Below, one piece after another: positions 35,423 through 45,826 of a DNA stretch of 64,000 nt. A program made the translations under genes and the position numbers. The first letter of the stretch is position 1. The number at the start of each line of letters is the position of its first letter. The stretch is taken from positions 7,293,501 through 7,357,500 of the forward strand of contig JAVHKY010000054.1 of assembly GCA_035079385.1 (NCBI GenBank). Direction: 5' to 3'. This DNA is from Aspidiotus rigidus. Taxonomy: Eukaryota > Arthropoda > Insecta > Hemiptera > Diaspididae. Below the pieces are notes generated by a model. It ran no database searches and had not been told where the DNA came from. It saw only the letters and a list, made by a program, of their open reading frames with translations.

Positions 35423-36124
35423 AATTTGGCGAGGATATCGAGTGACCCAGCGAGTGAACTTGACGACAAAGCAGGATAGTCGAAAACATGAAAAAATGAG
35501 AATGCGCAGGATAAAAATAAGTGGCCAGATGTACCACCGATGATTGAAGATCTACTGAGGTAAAATAAGAGACGATTGGATAAAATCTAAATATAGAGAG
35601 TTGAGACCCGTAGTTGATAATGAGTACTTAAACAAATTATTTACCGCAAAAGTATATGAACCCATAATCTATAGTGTATCTATAGTTCGCGAGCCAAGAA
35701 GTTTTTCCGAAAGAAACGTCAAAGGATGGAAGTTATTTTTATATTCTAACCTCTCAATCTATGGATACAAAAAGCTACAAACTTCTACTGAATGTTTGAA
35801 ATGGGATAGATTTTCAATCGAAGAAATTGATAGTTGTGGATAAAAAGAATCAAATGATTATAATTATGGCGTAAATAATTCGAATGAGGGTCCAGTAATT
35901 CCGTTGACCGAGTAGACAGAAGGAAGTTTTATGAATTTTAAAAAAATGAAACAGGCTTCAACATGTACGTTACTTCCAATGACAGACTATTCGTCTTAAA
36001 TTCGCATAATAGATGTGAGATAATGAATTTTCAGAATTCTTTATTCTTCTATCGAAATAATTATGATAAGTGTAAATGTAGACGTAACGGAGTGAATAGA
36101 AAATCTTAACAAACGATAACTCAC

Positions 36125-36208
36125 CACCGGAGTTTTTCGCGTGCTTGGCCATATTCCGTGGACGTCTGAAAATATCGCAAAAAAGGCGCCAATAACTAAA
36201 AACTTCAT
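36125..36208 (-). CDS. First coding exon with signal peptide, secreted protein
   Basis: ATG at 36208 (context TTCACGATGA) opens MKFLVIGAFFAIFSDVHG, a textbook signal peptide: basic start, hydrophobic core, and small residue before the likely cleavage after VHG. It continues with IWPSTRKTPV and ends at a consensus donor (CCGGTG followed by GTGAGTTATC) in phase 0. The exon is 84 bases. The mature protein lies in exons further left, of which 35228-35422 is a candidate. Secreted products of this size include venom, salivary and antimicrobial peptides, but there is no evidence to choose. Confidence 0.5.
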
Positions 36209-36299
36209 CGTGAACGCGTTCGCAGCACGTAGGTGAAAACACAGTCTCTGCGAAAAGAGAACTGCATCGCAAAAGTCAACTCAAAAGCGTATTCGACGA

Positions 36300-37390
36300 T
36301 CCGAATTTTCCAGATGCTGGTCGTCATGGAGCTACTTGGCGCCAGTACTACCATCTTTCATGATGAAAGAGAACTGCGTTGAAGGCTGTAAAATGTAGCC
36401 CGAAACGCAACCTACACTTCAGCTCGTCAGAAATTCATTCAAGTCGTGACCGACAGATGTCGTGACAATTTTCGAGAATGATATTTATGGGAATAGGTGG
36501 TTGGTTTCGGTTTTCGCTTAGAATCATAAGGTGTCAGTCCGAGAACTCACGTAATCCAAAAGTAAAACCAAATACTGTGTACGTGATTCAGTATTGGATG
36601 AAAAGATCGAAACTCCACTTTCTTACCTGAAAAGATCGACTCTTCTGCACTGAGGTACGACCTTGAAAATTATTACCATTCCCTAATCCTAACTTCTATA
36701 GGAATCTCCCATGGAGAAATTCCGAAAGGCGGCCATTTAAAGAAAACTCGACTTTGATGAGTAAAGCTTGTTTTAAATTTCTCTCTTCGGGAAAAACATT
36801 TCAGATGTCTCGTATTTACTTTGTCTCGCTTGTGCTTTACGATATTATTATTCCCTTTAGAGCATTTCATGTTGATATTATCACGTATCTCTTGATTTCC
36901 ATCATCTGAATTTGTCATTTTAATTACGTGTAACATTCATATCAAAATTTTACTAATTGAAAACATATACTTTCATGTGACGTCATGAACCCCTCACGGC
37001 TTCAACTCCAAGCTTGATGACGTCATCAGTCCGTGATATGATTCCCTCCTTGGCGACGTCACTCTTAACCTTGTGGCATAATACACTTCGTGACGTCAAC
37101 AATACGTGCTATCATCCCCCTTAATCTTAATAACGTCAATATCCTTAGCAACCCATAACGTCATCACCCCTAACCCTATGACATATCTCCATTGGTTGGT
37201 ATAGATGCCGGACGTGCCCTTCTGAAGTGAATTGGTCACCATACTCAAATAGGTTGCAATAACAGTATATCTTATGCTCATGTTGGACTATGCCTTTAGC
37301 CTAGTTTAGCTTCCGTTCAACATTATTTCTATACTTATAGAATACATTCTGTGAGCCAGCCCGCAGTTTGTCCCCTCCTCCGAGAGTGTC
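36300..37390. other. No recognised gene
   Basis: Contains several TGACGTCA-like ACGTCA motifs between 36970 and 37170 and a short Lys-rich minus-strand frame (36673-36936) without splice support. Confidence 0.35.
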
Positions 37391-38010
37391 TAGTATCCAA
37401 ATATGGGCTATAAACGCAGAAAATTAGTCTGTCTGTCTGTTCGTCTATCCCCGTATACCTCAAGAACCACTCGACCGATCGCTTTCAAACTTCCAGGATT
37501 TACTCTTGTCATTCAGGAATAACTTTTCAACTATAAATAAAGAAGTTCCCATTGAAAGTTCCACATACTAGCGCTCCAGGCTTAGCCTTTAGGTATACCT
37601 GAAATGCGTCGCAGCGGATAGTCTATATGTAAATAAAGCTGAAAGTCTTCTTATACCTTCAGAACCGCTCAATCTTTTTGCCACATATTTGTGTTATTCA
37701 GGAATAACTTTGAAGCCGTTAATGAAACTTAGCCCTCGCTGTACCCGTCACTTGACGCAAACGAAGGCAAAGAGCAAAAAGGAACAGGATAGAGAATACT
37801 CTGCAGCAAACGCGATGTTGAGCATGTCATTTGTAGAGGAGAATGACGAGAGAGTGAGTGGAATCTACAGACTGAATTGTGACACTGTGATGGGGTGTAT
37901 ACTTATAAGAAACGTCTCGAAGAAAAGCTCCACAGTACTCGAAAAAGTAAACTGGAGGGCACTTTGCAAGAACCGTAGAAAATAAAAAATGAAGTAAGCC
38001 GCGAGCACGC

Positions 38011-38035
38011 TTTCGGTTAAACAACCATTCTCAAG
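38011..38035 (-). ncRNA. Degenerate hammerhead-like motif of element 3
   Basis: On the minus strand: CTTGAGA-AT, stem GGTT-GTTT-AACC, then GAAA and a possible short stem from GCG...CGC. The core differs from CUGANGA (CUUGAGA), so this copy is probably inactive. The other repeat has the same stem loop with one mismatch and GGAA in place of GAAA. Position matches that of the motif in elements 1 and 4. Confidence 0.35.
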
Positions 38036-38100
38036 CGTAGATAAAAAACGACTCGACGAGATGGGAAAAGAGAACAATCCCAACGACGGAGGAGAAGAAA

Positions 38101-39220
38101 TCATGATTGAACTAGCGAAGTATGAGACTGTGAGTCATACTCGTAAACTAGCTCGACCAACCCCTCGTCCGGAATGTACTTGTTGAGTAGATTTATATCA
38201 TCGCTATTAAGATGACGAATAATTTCAATGTTTTCCAGAGCACGGCGTTTGAAGTAAGCCTTCTCTCTGTGGAGGAGGGTTTCTGACCTCTCCCTGAAAC
38301 CATGACCACTAGTTATGAGGTGGTCAGCAAATGCGGATTCGCCCAAATGCCTTTTTTGCCAATCTTTTAGGTGTTCAGCCTCTCTGATTTTAATTTCACA
38401 ACTAGTCTCGCCTACATACATCCCATTACAGTCCCTGCAAGGTATGCTATAAACTCCGCTCCTTTCAATGGGCGGGGATAGGGTCCTTTGACCTGAATAG
38501 TAGCCCTTTTACCGTCGTAGGATTATAAAACACCGGACGGAAACCGAAGGGGCGGAGGGCGCGACTCAATTTCGAAGAAAATTTACCCAAGAAGGAGAGT
38601 TTAATGAAACGGGACCTACTATCGACAGAAGAGTCGCGGGGGAGGGAGGTAGTTGAATCAAGGCAATTCCGCGTGATCTTCCTCCGGACCATAAGGTCAA
38701 TGTCCACGTTGACCTCATTCACTCTAGCCAAGTATTTTATAATATTGAGTTCTTTTTGGAAAGCTGCCTGGTTCAGCGGGATGCGGGTTAGTCGATGAAT
38801 AAAGCTATTAAACGCCGCGAACTAGTGAGAAACGGGGCAGAATGACGAGCCGTGGACGACAATATCGGTCGAAGTATCTTTTCTATATATTGAAAACTCG
38901 TGGACTCCATCTCTAACTGAGATGGTGAGATCCAAGAAGTTAATATTTGAACCTCCAACCTCTAAGGTAAATTTGATGGAGGGATATTGAACGTTAAGAT
39001 ACTTAAGAAACTCACCAAGGAGATCTTGGGGACCGGTCCACGCACAAAGAACGTCATCTACATACCTGTACCAATAATGGACGTAATCCAGGAATACTTG
39101 GCCTGAAGTGAAGAGGTTAGCCTCAAATTTGGACATGAAGATTTCCGACACAAGGGAACCCAAAGGGGATCCGATAGGAATGCCAACCTCCTCTGGGAAC
39201 TCGAGAATTTCCCATTAAAC
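38101..39220 (-). pseudogene. Penelope-like polyprotein, C-terminal part (RT motif C and GIY-YIG)
   Basis: Reading from 39220: a broken motif-B region (GSLVSEIFMSKFEANLF), HYWYRYVDDVLCAWTG (YVDD) and SNINFLDLTISVRDGVHEF. After frame breaks near 38820 and 38460 comes the GIY-YIG end: SGVYSIPCRDCNG, MYVGETSCEIKIREAEHLKD, LITSGHGFRER. The last codons lie inside the inverted repeat. Several stops and shifts; not functional. Confidence 0.85.
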
Positions 39221-39252
39221 TTGCAAAAATTGGGGGACCAACATACATTAAG

Positions 39253-39254
39253 TA
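39253..39254. repeat. TA target duplication, left, of Tigger-like element
   Basis: TA here and at 40604-40605 flank the inverted ends CAGTCGGACCTCTCTATAA and its complement, as expected for Tc1/mariner/pogo insertion. Confidence 0.85.
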
Positions 39255-40603
39255 CAGTCGGACCTCTCTATAACGAACCTCCAAGGGGACAGAGAAAATG
39301 TTCGTTATATAGAAATTTCGTTGTATAGAAAGTCTTTTTTTTTTTTTTTTTTTTTTTTTATTCTTAAAGTTACATTTTCATGTAGGTACTGTATACTGTG
39401 CATATTAGACGTAATAAATGAACTTTGGTAAGTACATACAGTATACATACATATATGGATTGTACATACAAATATAAGTCGGACAATTATTCAGGCAAAA
39501 CACAATACTTGCGGATATCTTGCTGCACTTTGTTTTTTTCCGTTTCGCGCTCAAAGAAATATTCGCAATTGTTAAGAGCATGGAATACGTCTTCAGGAAC
39601 ATTTGCAACAGTTTGAAATCCTCGCCGGATTATTTCGAATGCAGCAATCATTTCAGCTTTTGAAGGTTTCAAAATTTCTTCCCCCTCTGCATCATTGCTT
39701 TCATCATCTTCTTGCACCGTCTCAGCTCTGGCGGCCATGACCGACTCTAAGATTGCTTCGTCTGCAGGATATTCCGTCACCACAATATCAGCGTCCACAT
39801 TTAGAAAATCGTCTAGTGAAACACTTTCGTCAATCGCACCTTTTGAACGCAATGTATCCCAAGATTCTTCAATGTTCGGCATTGGGTTTACGTCGTCAAA
39901 TTCTTCATTTAGAGACGGTTCAAGGGGGGAGAACCCGCATTTCATGAAACAGTTTTGGATTGTAACCGCTGTCACATCATTTTCCCATACTTTTGTGATG
40001 GTCACTATCGCTGTCCTCAAATCAATGACGTTCTCATAAGGCTCATCGTTTTCAATCGCGTCAATAATTTTCCCCAGTAATCGTCGTAGGTAATGCATTT
40101 TTGCGCTTTTGATTATCCCTTGGTCAAGAGGTTGCAACTTCGAAGTAGCGTTTGGTGGGAAGAACACGAGTCATCTTTTAAAATCAACACTTTTTCGTCG
40201 ATATCGAGAGCTTTTCTCTTCGACATTGTTAACGCGTGCGTTCAAACGTGAAAAGAATACGAAAATCTAAGAAGCTCATACATTCACTGTGCTCACCATT
40301 AGTAGGCTGTCAATTCACAACCCAGGGTTTATTTTTTTCTCACCCGGTTTATCATTTTCTCGCCGCCCGATGCAAGCAAAATCGATGCAAGCGAAATCGT
40401 GAAATCTAACTCGAGAAATACACTTTATATTACCGTTTTTTACTGTATTTTAGGCTTCTGAACGGTGAAAAAAGATTCGTAATATAGAAATTTTTTTCGT
40501 TATAAAGAAACATTTTTAAATGGAAATTTCAAGGGACCAGCGCAAAAGTTCGCTATATAGAGAATTTCGCTATATGGAGGTTCGTTATAGAGAGGTCCGA
40601 CTG
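39255..40603 (-). mobile_element. pogo/Tigger-type DNA transposon, internally deleted
   Basis: 1349 bases between TA dinucleotides, with terminal inverted repeats beginning CAGTCGGACCTCTCTATAAC and a sub-terminal repeat of the TTCGTTATATAG type. The left end contains a T-rich run (39335-39360). The gene inside reads on the minus strand but is joined by a deletion: start codons of a CENP-B-type N-terminus, then directly the last part of the DDE domain. The element lies inside Penelope-like element 3 and is therefore younger. Confidence 0.88.
39487..40226 (-). pseudogene. Tigger transposase, internal deletion, out of frame
   Basis: ATG at 40226 starts MSKRKALDIDEKVLILK, typical of the first helix of the CENP-B-like DNA-binding domain. 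Near 40185 the sequence jumps to the last DDE strand, VFFPPNATSKLQPLDQG, in another frame. It then continues as the usual acidic C-terminal tail to 39487 (KSAKMHYLRRLL..., ending RKYCVLPE). The DNA-binding middle, the first two catalytic aspartates and most of the DDE fold are missing. The tail has no stop over 220 codons, so the deletion is recent on an evolutionary scale. Confidence 0.85.
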
Positions 40604-41490
40604 TAAATTAAAGAATTCTTGCAACTCTTCATGAGGAGTATTAAAACGAACGAGGAGGTCACCCATATTTCGTAAGGTGACAGTTCTCGGTATGTTGGGG
40701 AACAGGCCGACAACGTCAAAAGAGCATAGAGTGGTACACGGAGGAAGTAAATGGTCTTTAAGCTTATCGGCTAAGGAAACTGAATTTTTAATCGAGTAAG
40801 TAAACGCGAGATTCAAACCATCTATCCAAGTATTTAGCGAGAGAGTAAGCGGGGGAGGAGACATAAGACACAACAGGACGCATCGGAGTATCCTTTTTGT
40901 GTATCTTAGGCAGCCCATAGAGGAGGGGGGCACCGGATTCGGTTCAAGGAGGCATTTTTTAGTCGAGGGTTTGCTTATTAGGACAGAACTCCCATTAATA
41001 ACCTTCCTAACCTCTTTAACGTACTTAGGGAAATTGAAGTCAGTATTTTCAATGGCCCTACACTGGTAAAGCACTTCTTCAACTTTGGTAACGTAGGTTG
41101 ACTTCTCCATAACGACTATAGAATTCCCGTTATCAGGCTTCGTGAGCAATGAATCCTCCTCCTTGCGCTTTCTCCACAAACCCTTGATCACCTCCCTCAC
41201 AGTGCCATTCATGCACAAAAGTGGAGTGTTACGGACCAAATCAGCGCACGTTTTTTGAGTATTAACTCCGGGACCGATCTTGACAGCTAAGTCAGCGACG
41301 ACGTTCGTAAGGGCGTCGGCATTATTGGGGGGGGGGAGGCTAAACTTCAAACCTTTCTCCAACAGAGTAGTCTCGTCGCGAGTGAATTCTATACGGCTGC
41401 AATTTATGATGCGAGGCTGAAATTTTTGAACACCAGCATGTATAACTTCACCCTTGAAAGATGTAGCCTTGGAGGCTAAAAGGGATTAAA
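40604..41490 (-). pseudogene. Penelope-like polyprotein, N-terminal part
   Basis: Reading from 41490: FTRDETTLLEKGLKF (the family N-terminal signature), LTKPDNGNSIVVMEKSTY, SMGCLRYTKRILRCVL (decayed form of the GLPKVHK region), and CSFDVVGLFPNIPRTV (RT motif A). The frame then runs into the Tigger insertion at 40603, beyond which the gene resumes at 39220. Two or more frameshifts lie between. Confidence 0.82.
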
Positions 41491-41914
41491 AAAGGCATTT
41501 GGGCGAATCCGCATTTGCTAACCACCTTATAACTAGTGGTCATGGTTTCAGGGAGGGGTCAGAAACCCTCCTCCACAGAGAGAAGACTTACTTCAAACGC
41601 CGTGCTCTGGAAAACATTGAAATTATTCGTCATCTTAATAGCGATGATATAAATCTACTCACCAGGTACATTCCGGACGAGGGGTTGGTCGAGCTAGTTT
41701 ACGAGTATGACTTCGCTAGTTCAATCATGATTTCTTCTCCTCCGTCGTTGTGATTGTTCCCTTTTCCCATCTCGTCGAGTCGTTTTTTATCTACGCTTGA
41801 GAATAGTTGTTTAACCGGAAGCGTGCTCGCGGCTTCCTTTATTTTTTATTTTCTGCGGTCCTTGCAAATTGCCCTCCAGTTTACTTTTTCAAGTATTGTG
41901 GAGCTTTTCTTCGA
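41487..41914 (+). repeat. Inverted pseudo-LTR of Penelope-like element 3
   Basis: On the plus strand this encodes a second copy of the C-terminal end (AFANHLITSGHGFREGSETL to ELVYEYDFASS), so it is not an independent gene. It is the inverted copy of 37917-38370. Confidence 0.85.
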
Positions 41915-42109
41915 TATGTCCAACCGTAAACTTGAGAACCGGATCAATTCTATAAGACACGTGTCAGAATGTTGTAAGCCTAAAATTAGAAGAATTGGGT
42001 GCATTAGGTTGTCATAATTGAATTTTTCGAGGATGATTTTTCTTGAGGGTCTTTGGAATTTGTATCCACAACATAAGTTTGGTAGAGAAAAAAAAAAACA
42101 GCGAGAATA

Positions 42110-42390
42110 CTTTTGAGGGACAATTCCTTAACGTTGCCTTGGTGGCTGCTGGCCTGAAGTTTGGTAGAGAAAGAAAAACAGCGAGTATTTGCTACCGAAA
42201 AAATACGAAAAAATATCGTTATAAAATACGAAAACTGACAACATAATTTGAAAAAAATACGAAAAATATCGATGCGAAAAAATATCGTTATAAAATACGA
42301 AAAAATATGAGAAAACTGACAACATAATCTAGAATACTTTTGAGGGACAATTCCTTAACGTCGCCTTGGTGGCTGCTGGCCTGGACGCCT
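42110..42390. repeat. Duplicated 3' end of the zinc-finger gene
   Basis: ACTTTTGAGGGACAATTCCTTAACGT(T/C)GCCTTGGTGGCTGCTGGCC occurs at about 42109-42158 and 42337-42384. Between them are A-rich runs of ACGAAAAAATATCG type. The second copy contains the stop codon of the zinc-finger gene, so the first is a duplicated piece of its 3' end. Confidence 0.65.
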
Positions 42391-42629
42391 CCGGCCTCCG
42401 CGCCTTGGAGTGGTGGAGGTCCGGCCCCGACTCGTCGTTTGCTGCCCCCTTCCAACACAATACTTTCCTCTTGTGCGCTCCGTTGTAGGTCTTCTAAGCC
42501 TGTCCGGCGAATCCGGAACGGACTTTTGTATCTTGTAAACTTTCACATAATGAGTGCGCAGGGCATGTGCCGATTGGCACGAAAAAGGGCAGATGTTCTT
42601 GCATTGCGTTCCATCCGGATTTGGATACG
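42355..42629 (-). CDS. Zinc-finger gene, last exon (Cys/His cluster and Arg-rich tail)
   Basis: Starts after acceptor CCTTCCATTTCATAG and ends at TAA 42355-42357. It opens in phase 1, exactly fitting the preceding exon. It encodes YPNPDGTQCKNICPFSCQSA followed by HALRTHYV, a Cys/His cluster (C-x3-C-x3-C then H-x4-H) that may form a finger. Then comes a basic low-complexity tail with RGGRRRPGQQPPRRR. Its end is duplicated at 42110-42160. Confidence 0.6.
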
Positions 42630-42747
42630 CTATGAAATGGAAGGAAGGGAATTATAAAAAATATAGTTTTTTGAATTTAGTACGGCTAGAGAAGTTCATC
42701 TCTCCCATTGTTGTATACGATGATGATGGCTCTCCTTGATTACTCAC

Positions 42748-42964
42748 CCTGGTTCCTAAACCGATGGTCGACCGATCTCTCGTGTCCTCTGTTGAATACA
42801 CACTGTTCATCGCATTTTCTCTTTTCCAAATTCCGGTACATACGTTTTGTGTGACCATACGAGACATGGAGATCGTGATGTCTTCTCAGTGCAGCCGGAT
42901 AAAAATACCTCCTTGGAACGCAGTATTGGCACGAAGACTGGCCGGGATGTCTCTCCTCTTCACC
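42748..42964 (-). CDS. Zinc-finger gene, exon with C2H2 finger
   Basis: A 217-base exon bounded by acceptor TTCCACTCTAG and donor CCAGG followed by GTGAGTAATC. It is open in phase 0 throughout and leaves one base that joins in frame to the next exon. It encodes SSCQYCVPRRYFYPAALRRH continuing HDLHVSYGH, a C2H2 finger of form C-x2-C, L-x2-H-x3-H. A second possible Cys/His pair follows (CDEQCVFNRGHERS). Introns on each side are 72 and 118 bases, normal for insects. This suggests a nucleic-acid-binding protein; family not recognised. Confidence 0.65.
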
Positions 42965-43036
42965 CTAGAGTGGAAAAAGACCATATAGGAAAAGTCGTAC
43001 ACAGAACTTGAAGGGTCAGACATGATTGATACTCAC

Positions 43037-43147
43037 ACCTGGAATATCATAATCAAGTGGGGGGACATCATCATCATGATCATCGGGATCGACATTAATA
43101 TAATCTGGATCGTTTGGGTCATCATCAATAGGAACTGTACCTGAGCC
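43037..43147 (-). CDS. Zinc-finger gene, Asp-rich exon copy 1
   Basis: 111 bases, phase 0 to phase 0, between CTCTAG and GTGAGT. Encodes GSGTVPIDDDPNDPDYINVD followed by PDDHDDDVPPLDYDIPG, an acidic linker. Two further copies lie upstream. Confidence 0.6.
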
Positions 43148-43295
43148 CTAGAGTGGAAGATAGGATTAAAAAATATAATACATGCATTTACACAGAAGAA
43201 GGGGCGAGACTCTCCTCTTCACCCTAGAGTGGAAAAAGACCATACAGGAAAAGTCGTACACAGAACTTGAAGGGGCAGACATGATTGATACTCAC

Positions 43296-43364
43296 GCCTG
43301 GAATATCATAATCAAGTTGGGGGACATCATCATCATGATCAGTAGTATCTGAGCCCTCTAAGCC
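43296..43364 (-). CDS. Zinc-finger gene, Asp-rich exon copy 2
   Basis: 69 bases, phase 0 to phase 0, from acceptor CCACTCCTAG to donor GGC followed by GTGAGT. Encodes GLEGSDTTDHDDDVPQLDYD then IPG. Its end is homologous to the end of copy 1. Confidence 0.55.
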
Positions 43365-43403
43365 CTAGGAGTGGAGAGAATTCATATAGACCAGGATACT
43401 CAC

Positions 43404-43480
43404 GTCATCATCATCGGGATCGACTTTAATATATAATCTGGATCGTTCGGGTCATCATCAATAGGAACTGTACCTGAGCC
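43404..43480 (-). pseudogene. Zinc-finger gene, Asp-rich exon copy 3, frame-breaking
   Basis: Homologous to copy 1 (GSGTVPIDDDPNDPDYI) with good borders, but 77 bases long. Compared with copy 1 it has a two-base insertion in a TATATA tract, so including it would shift the frame of all later exons. It is either skipped in splicing or marks decay. Confidence 0.5.
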
Positions 43481-43564
43481 CTAGAGTGGAAGAAAAGACC
43501 ATACAGGATTAAAAAATGTAATATATGCATTTACACAGAAGAAGGGGCGAGACACAATACTCAC

Positions 43565-43694
43565 AATAGGAACTGTTGTACATGATGGTGGAGGATGCTG
43601 CGGTTGCATAAACTGTGGAGGAGGAGGAGGAGGAGGAGGAGGAGGTTGCATCATCAACTGTGGTGGATTCTGCGGTTGCATACTTTCAAGAGGG
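43565..43694 (-). CDS. Zinc-finger gene, Pro/Gln-rich exon
   Basis: Acceptor-like CTCTTTCTCAG at 43695 precedes CCTCTTGAAAGT and an ATG at 43681. The frame reads MQPQNPPQLMMQPPPPPPPP and ends TTVPI at a donor GTGAGTATTG in phase 0, matching the next exons. If this is the first coding exon, the spliced product without copy 3 is about 262 residues; coding sequence may also continue upstream. The Pro run comes from a GGA repeat that could vary in length. Confidence 0.55.
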
Positions 43695-43699
43695 CTGAG

Positions 43700-45820
43700 A
43701 AAGAGGGTAGGAAACCCCAGTTTGAACTTCTACTCAAATGATACCAGTTCAATCCAGAAATATGATGGTTTTAAAATTATCAGAGGAGAAAAATAGGACG
43801 AAATGATTCCTGTTTGCTTGAAAACAACTGTACAAAATATATAAGAAGATTTGAGATTCATAAAAGTGACAAGAAAATTACTACATGGATCACAGAGATC
43901 GACAGTCAAATGCTCTAGAACATGCCCAGATACTCTACCGATAGCAATTCATCAAGATATCTAATACAGAGATTTATTTCGAACTCAACAATAGGAAGTT
44001 ATATCGTATATTTCATCACTACGCGAGTTATGCGTGTATCTAGTTTGAGGTATTTCTTTCAAATTTTATGACTGTCAGCCATGAGAATAATGAATGACCA
44101 TCTATCGCGCACAATTTTCGATCAAGGCATTATTAATTAATATGTAGTCATACTCGTACATAGGCTATATACGCTTTAGAACTAAATACCCTAGCAGCAT
44201 TAGAAAGTTCTCTGTACCTTGAAGTGTATGAAATGGCAGAGCTAGGTCTAGTTACCCGCTGACTTTGAAATGAATACATGTTATCTTTGCCTTATCCTCC
44301 AAGCGATGCGACAATAAATAAGAGAAAGAGAGAAAAAAAGTCTTCGCCTCTTTCCTATTTCACAGCTTTTCATCTTTTTCCATACGTTATTGATATATTT
44401 TCTGCGAGGTTTTATTCTTCATCCGATTAGCTAACGCCATCTTTTCCGAGATGAATTCTATATATAAGCTAATTCCGTGGTCGATTGAAAATAGCGGTAA
44501 TTAATTGTCATTTTAAGCATTTCTCCACTCGGTGATAAATAATAATTAATACACCACTGAAGCTGATCGTAATAATATTGAAATGAGTGGATTTTGTAAT
44601 ATTTCAATTTACGACGATGGCGTTCAACTAAGTATAATAAATCAGAAAAGGAAAGAGATTTTTTAAATTGTGAAATCGTTACGTGAGAACAATTTTGTCA
44701 CTGATGATAAATTGTCGCTCGTTCAGCGCATTAGATGGAGCAGAATTAATGTGATTATTGCCGATCAGTTGGTTTGCCGCTAAATTGCCTTTCCGTTGAT
44801 GCCGTTCTTCGCTCGAATATTCGTCCTTGTTTACGACTTAATGAAATAAGATGACACAAAACGTATCCTCAATGAGACTCATATAGACAGACGTCGCGAT
44901 TTGTAGGAATACTCGCTGTTGGGACATTGACGAAACATTCTTGGTTATATGAATGTCGTGATGTTGAAGTCAACTCAGAAATATAGATGAACGATAATCA
45001 ATAATTTTATGAAGTGAAAATATACCTATGTCTTTTTTTTCAAAGATGTAAACTTAGACCGTGATTGTTGAAACTTTTCGAGTCTCCTCCTTTCAATTTT
45101 TGTAGGGTTGAAGTCTTGTAAAAATATTGACTACATACGACGAGATTAAATCACGCTTTCCGTATTTAGTCAAAATATAAAGGCTTGAAATATTATAGGT
45201 AGTAACTAGGATTAGGATTTACGAGGAACCGTCAATCTGTAAATTTCGCGCTAAAATACTGGAAATTTTATGAAATTGCAGGTACTCGTCGTGGATCCGA
45301 ACAAAAATATGATTATGTCTTTGTGGTAATAATCTTTCTGAGAGAGCCTCAAGACCCTATAATGCTGAAACTGAGAAATTTGTGCCCTTTTATCGAGCTG
45401 TTTCAAGTGAAAAGCTTCTTTATGGTAATCTGAGAAAGAGTAATTCTACAGGTCTTATTTTAACAGAAACGTGCAATAATTTGCCGGAAGAATAGAGTTC
45501 CTTATGTCAAGAGGAAAATATTACACTTGAAGGCATAATAAAAAGAGAATATACTAGGTATAGTGAAAAATACCTAATCTAATCATAATTTTCTTCTTTA
45601 CCATTTTATTTTTCTATTGTCGCTTGAAATTACGGAATGAATGAATAAAGTTGACCTTGACCATGATTTTGTTTCACAAACGAGCGGTTTATCTTTGGCT
45701 GCTTATTTTCTAGGTCAGTAGAGTTCAAAATCACGAAAATTACCATCACATGTATTACTTGACTTGACGCATACGTATTTTTTATTTGACGACGGTTTTC
45801 TTCTGTTCTAATTTTCAATC
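43700..45820. other. AT-rich DNA without a recognisable gene
   Basis: Only short biased frames; no splice-bounded exon recognised. Upstream exons of the zinc-finger gene could lie here. Confidence 0.4.
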
Positions 45821-45826
45821 AGCTCT

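Larger units (their letters stand above)
37917..41914 (-). mobile_element. Penelope-like element 3, interrupted by a Tigger insertion
   Basis: Reads on the minus strand. Inverted repeats of about 450 bases (about 37917-38370 and 41487-41914) are nearly identical and include the C-terminal coding end plus the downstream region. The body in between is split by the DNA transposon at 39255-40603, inserted at a TA. No target duplication was found outside the repeats. Outer breaks are at TCGAAGAAAAGC and its complement. Confidence 0.8.
42952..43560. repeat. Tandem duplication (about 259 bases) carrying the Asp-rich exons
   Basis: The unit from TCTCCTCTTCACCCTAGAGTGG (42952) to GAAGGGGCGAGAC (43210) recurs from 43211, with an extra exon-intron block inserted in the second unit. 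Each unit contains one or two Asp-rich exons with identical splice borders. Confidence 0.8.

Noticed and set aside
36673..36936. 87-codon Lys-rich minus-strand frame
   Set aside because: No splice sites, motif or second copy; consistent with chance in AT-rich DNA.
37689..37985. Plus-strand frame with SGIYRLNCDTVMG as a GIY-YIG protein
   Set aside because: The resemblance is short, the frame spans the border of element 3, and no YIG-like continuation follows; at most a tiny relic.
41499..42017. Separate GIY-YIG gene on the plus strand
   Set aside because: It is the inverted pseudo-LTR copy of the end of Penelope-like element 3 and lacks the rest of the protein.
43560..43681. Treating the Pro/Gln-rich ORF as continuing past its donor to 43481
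   Set aside because: The continuation crosses a consensus GTGAGT donor and loses coding character; the spliced model fits the phases better.
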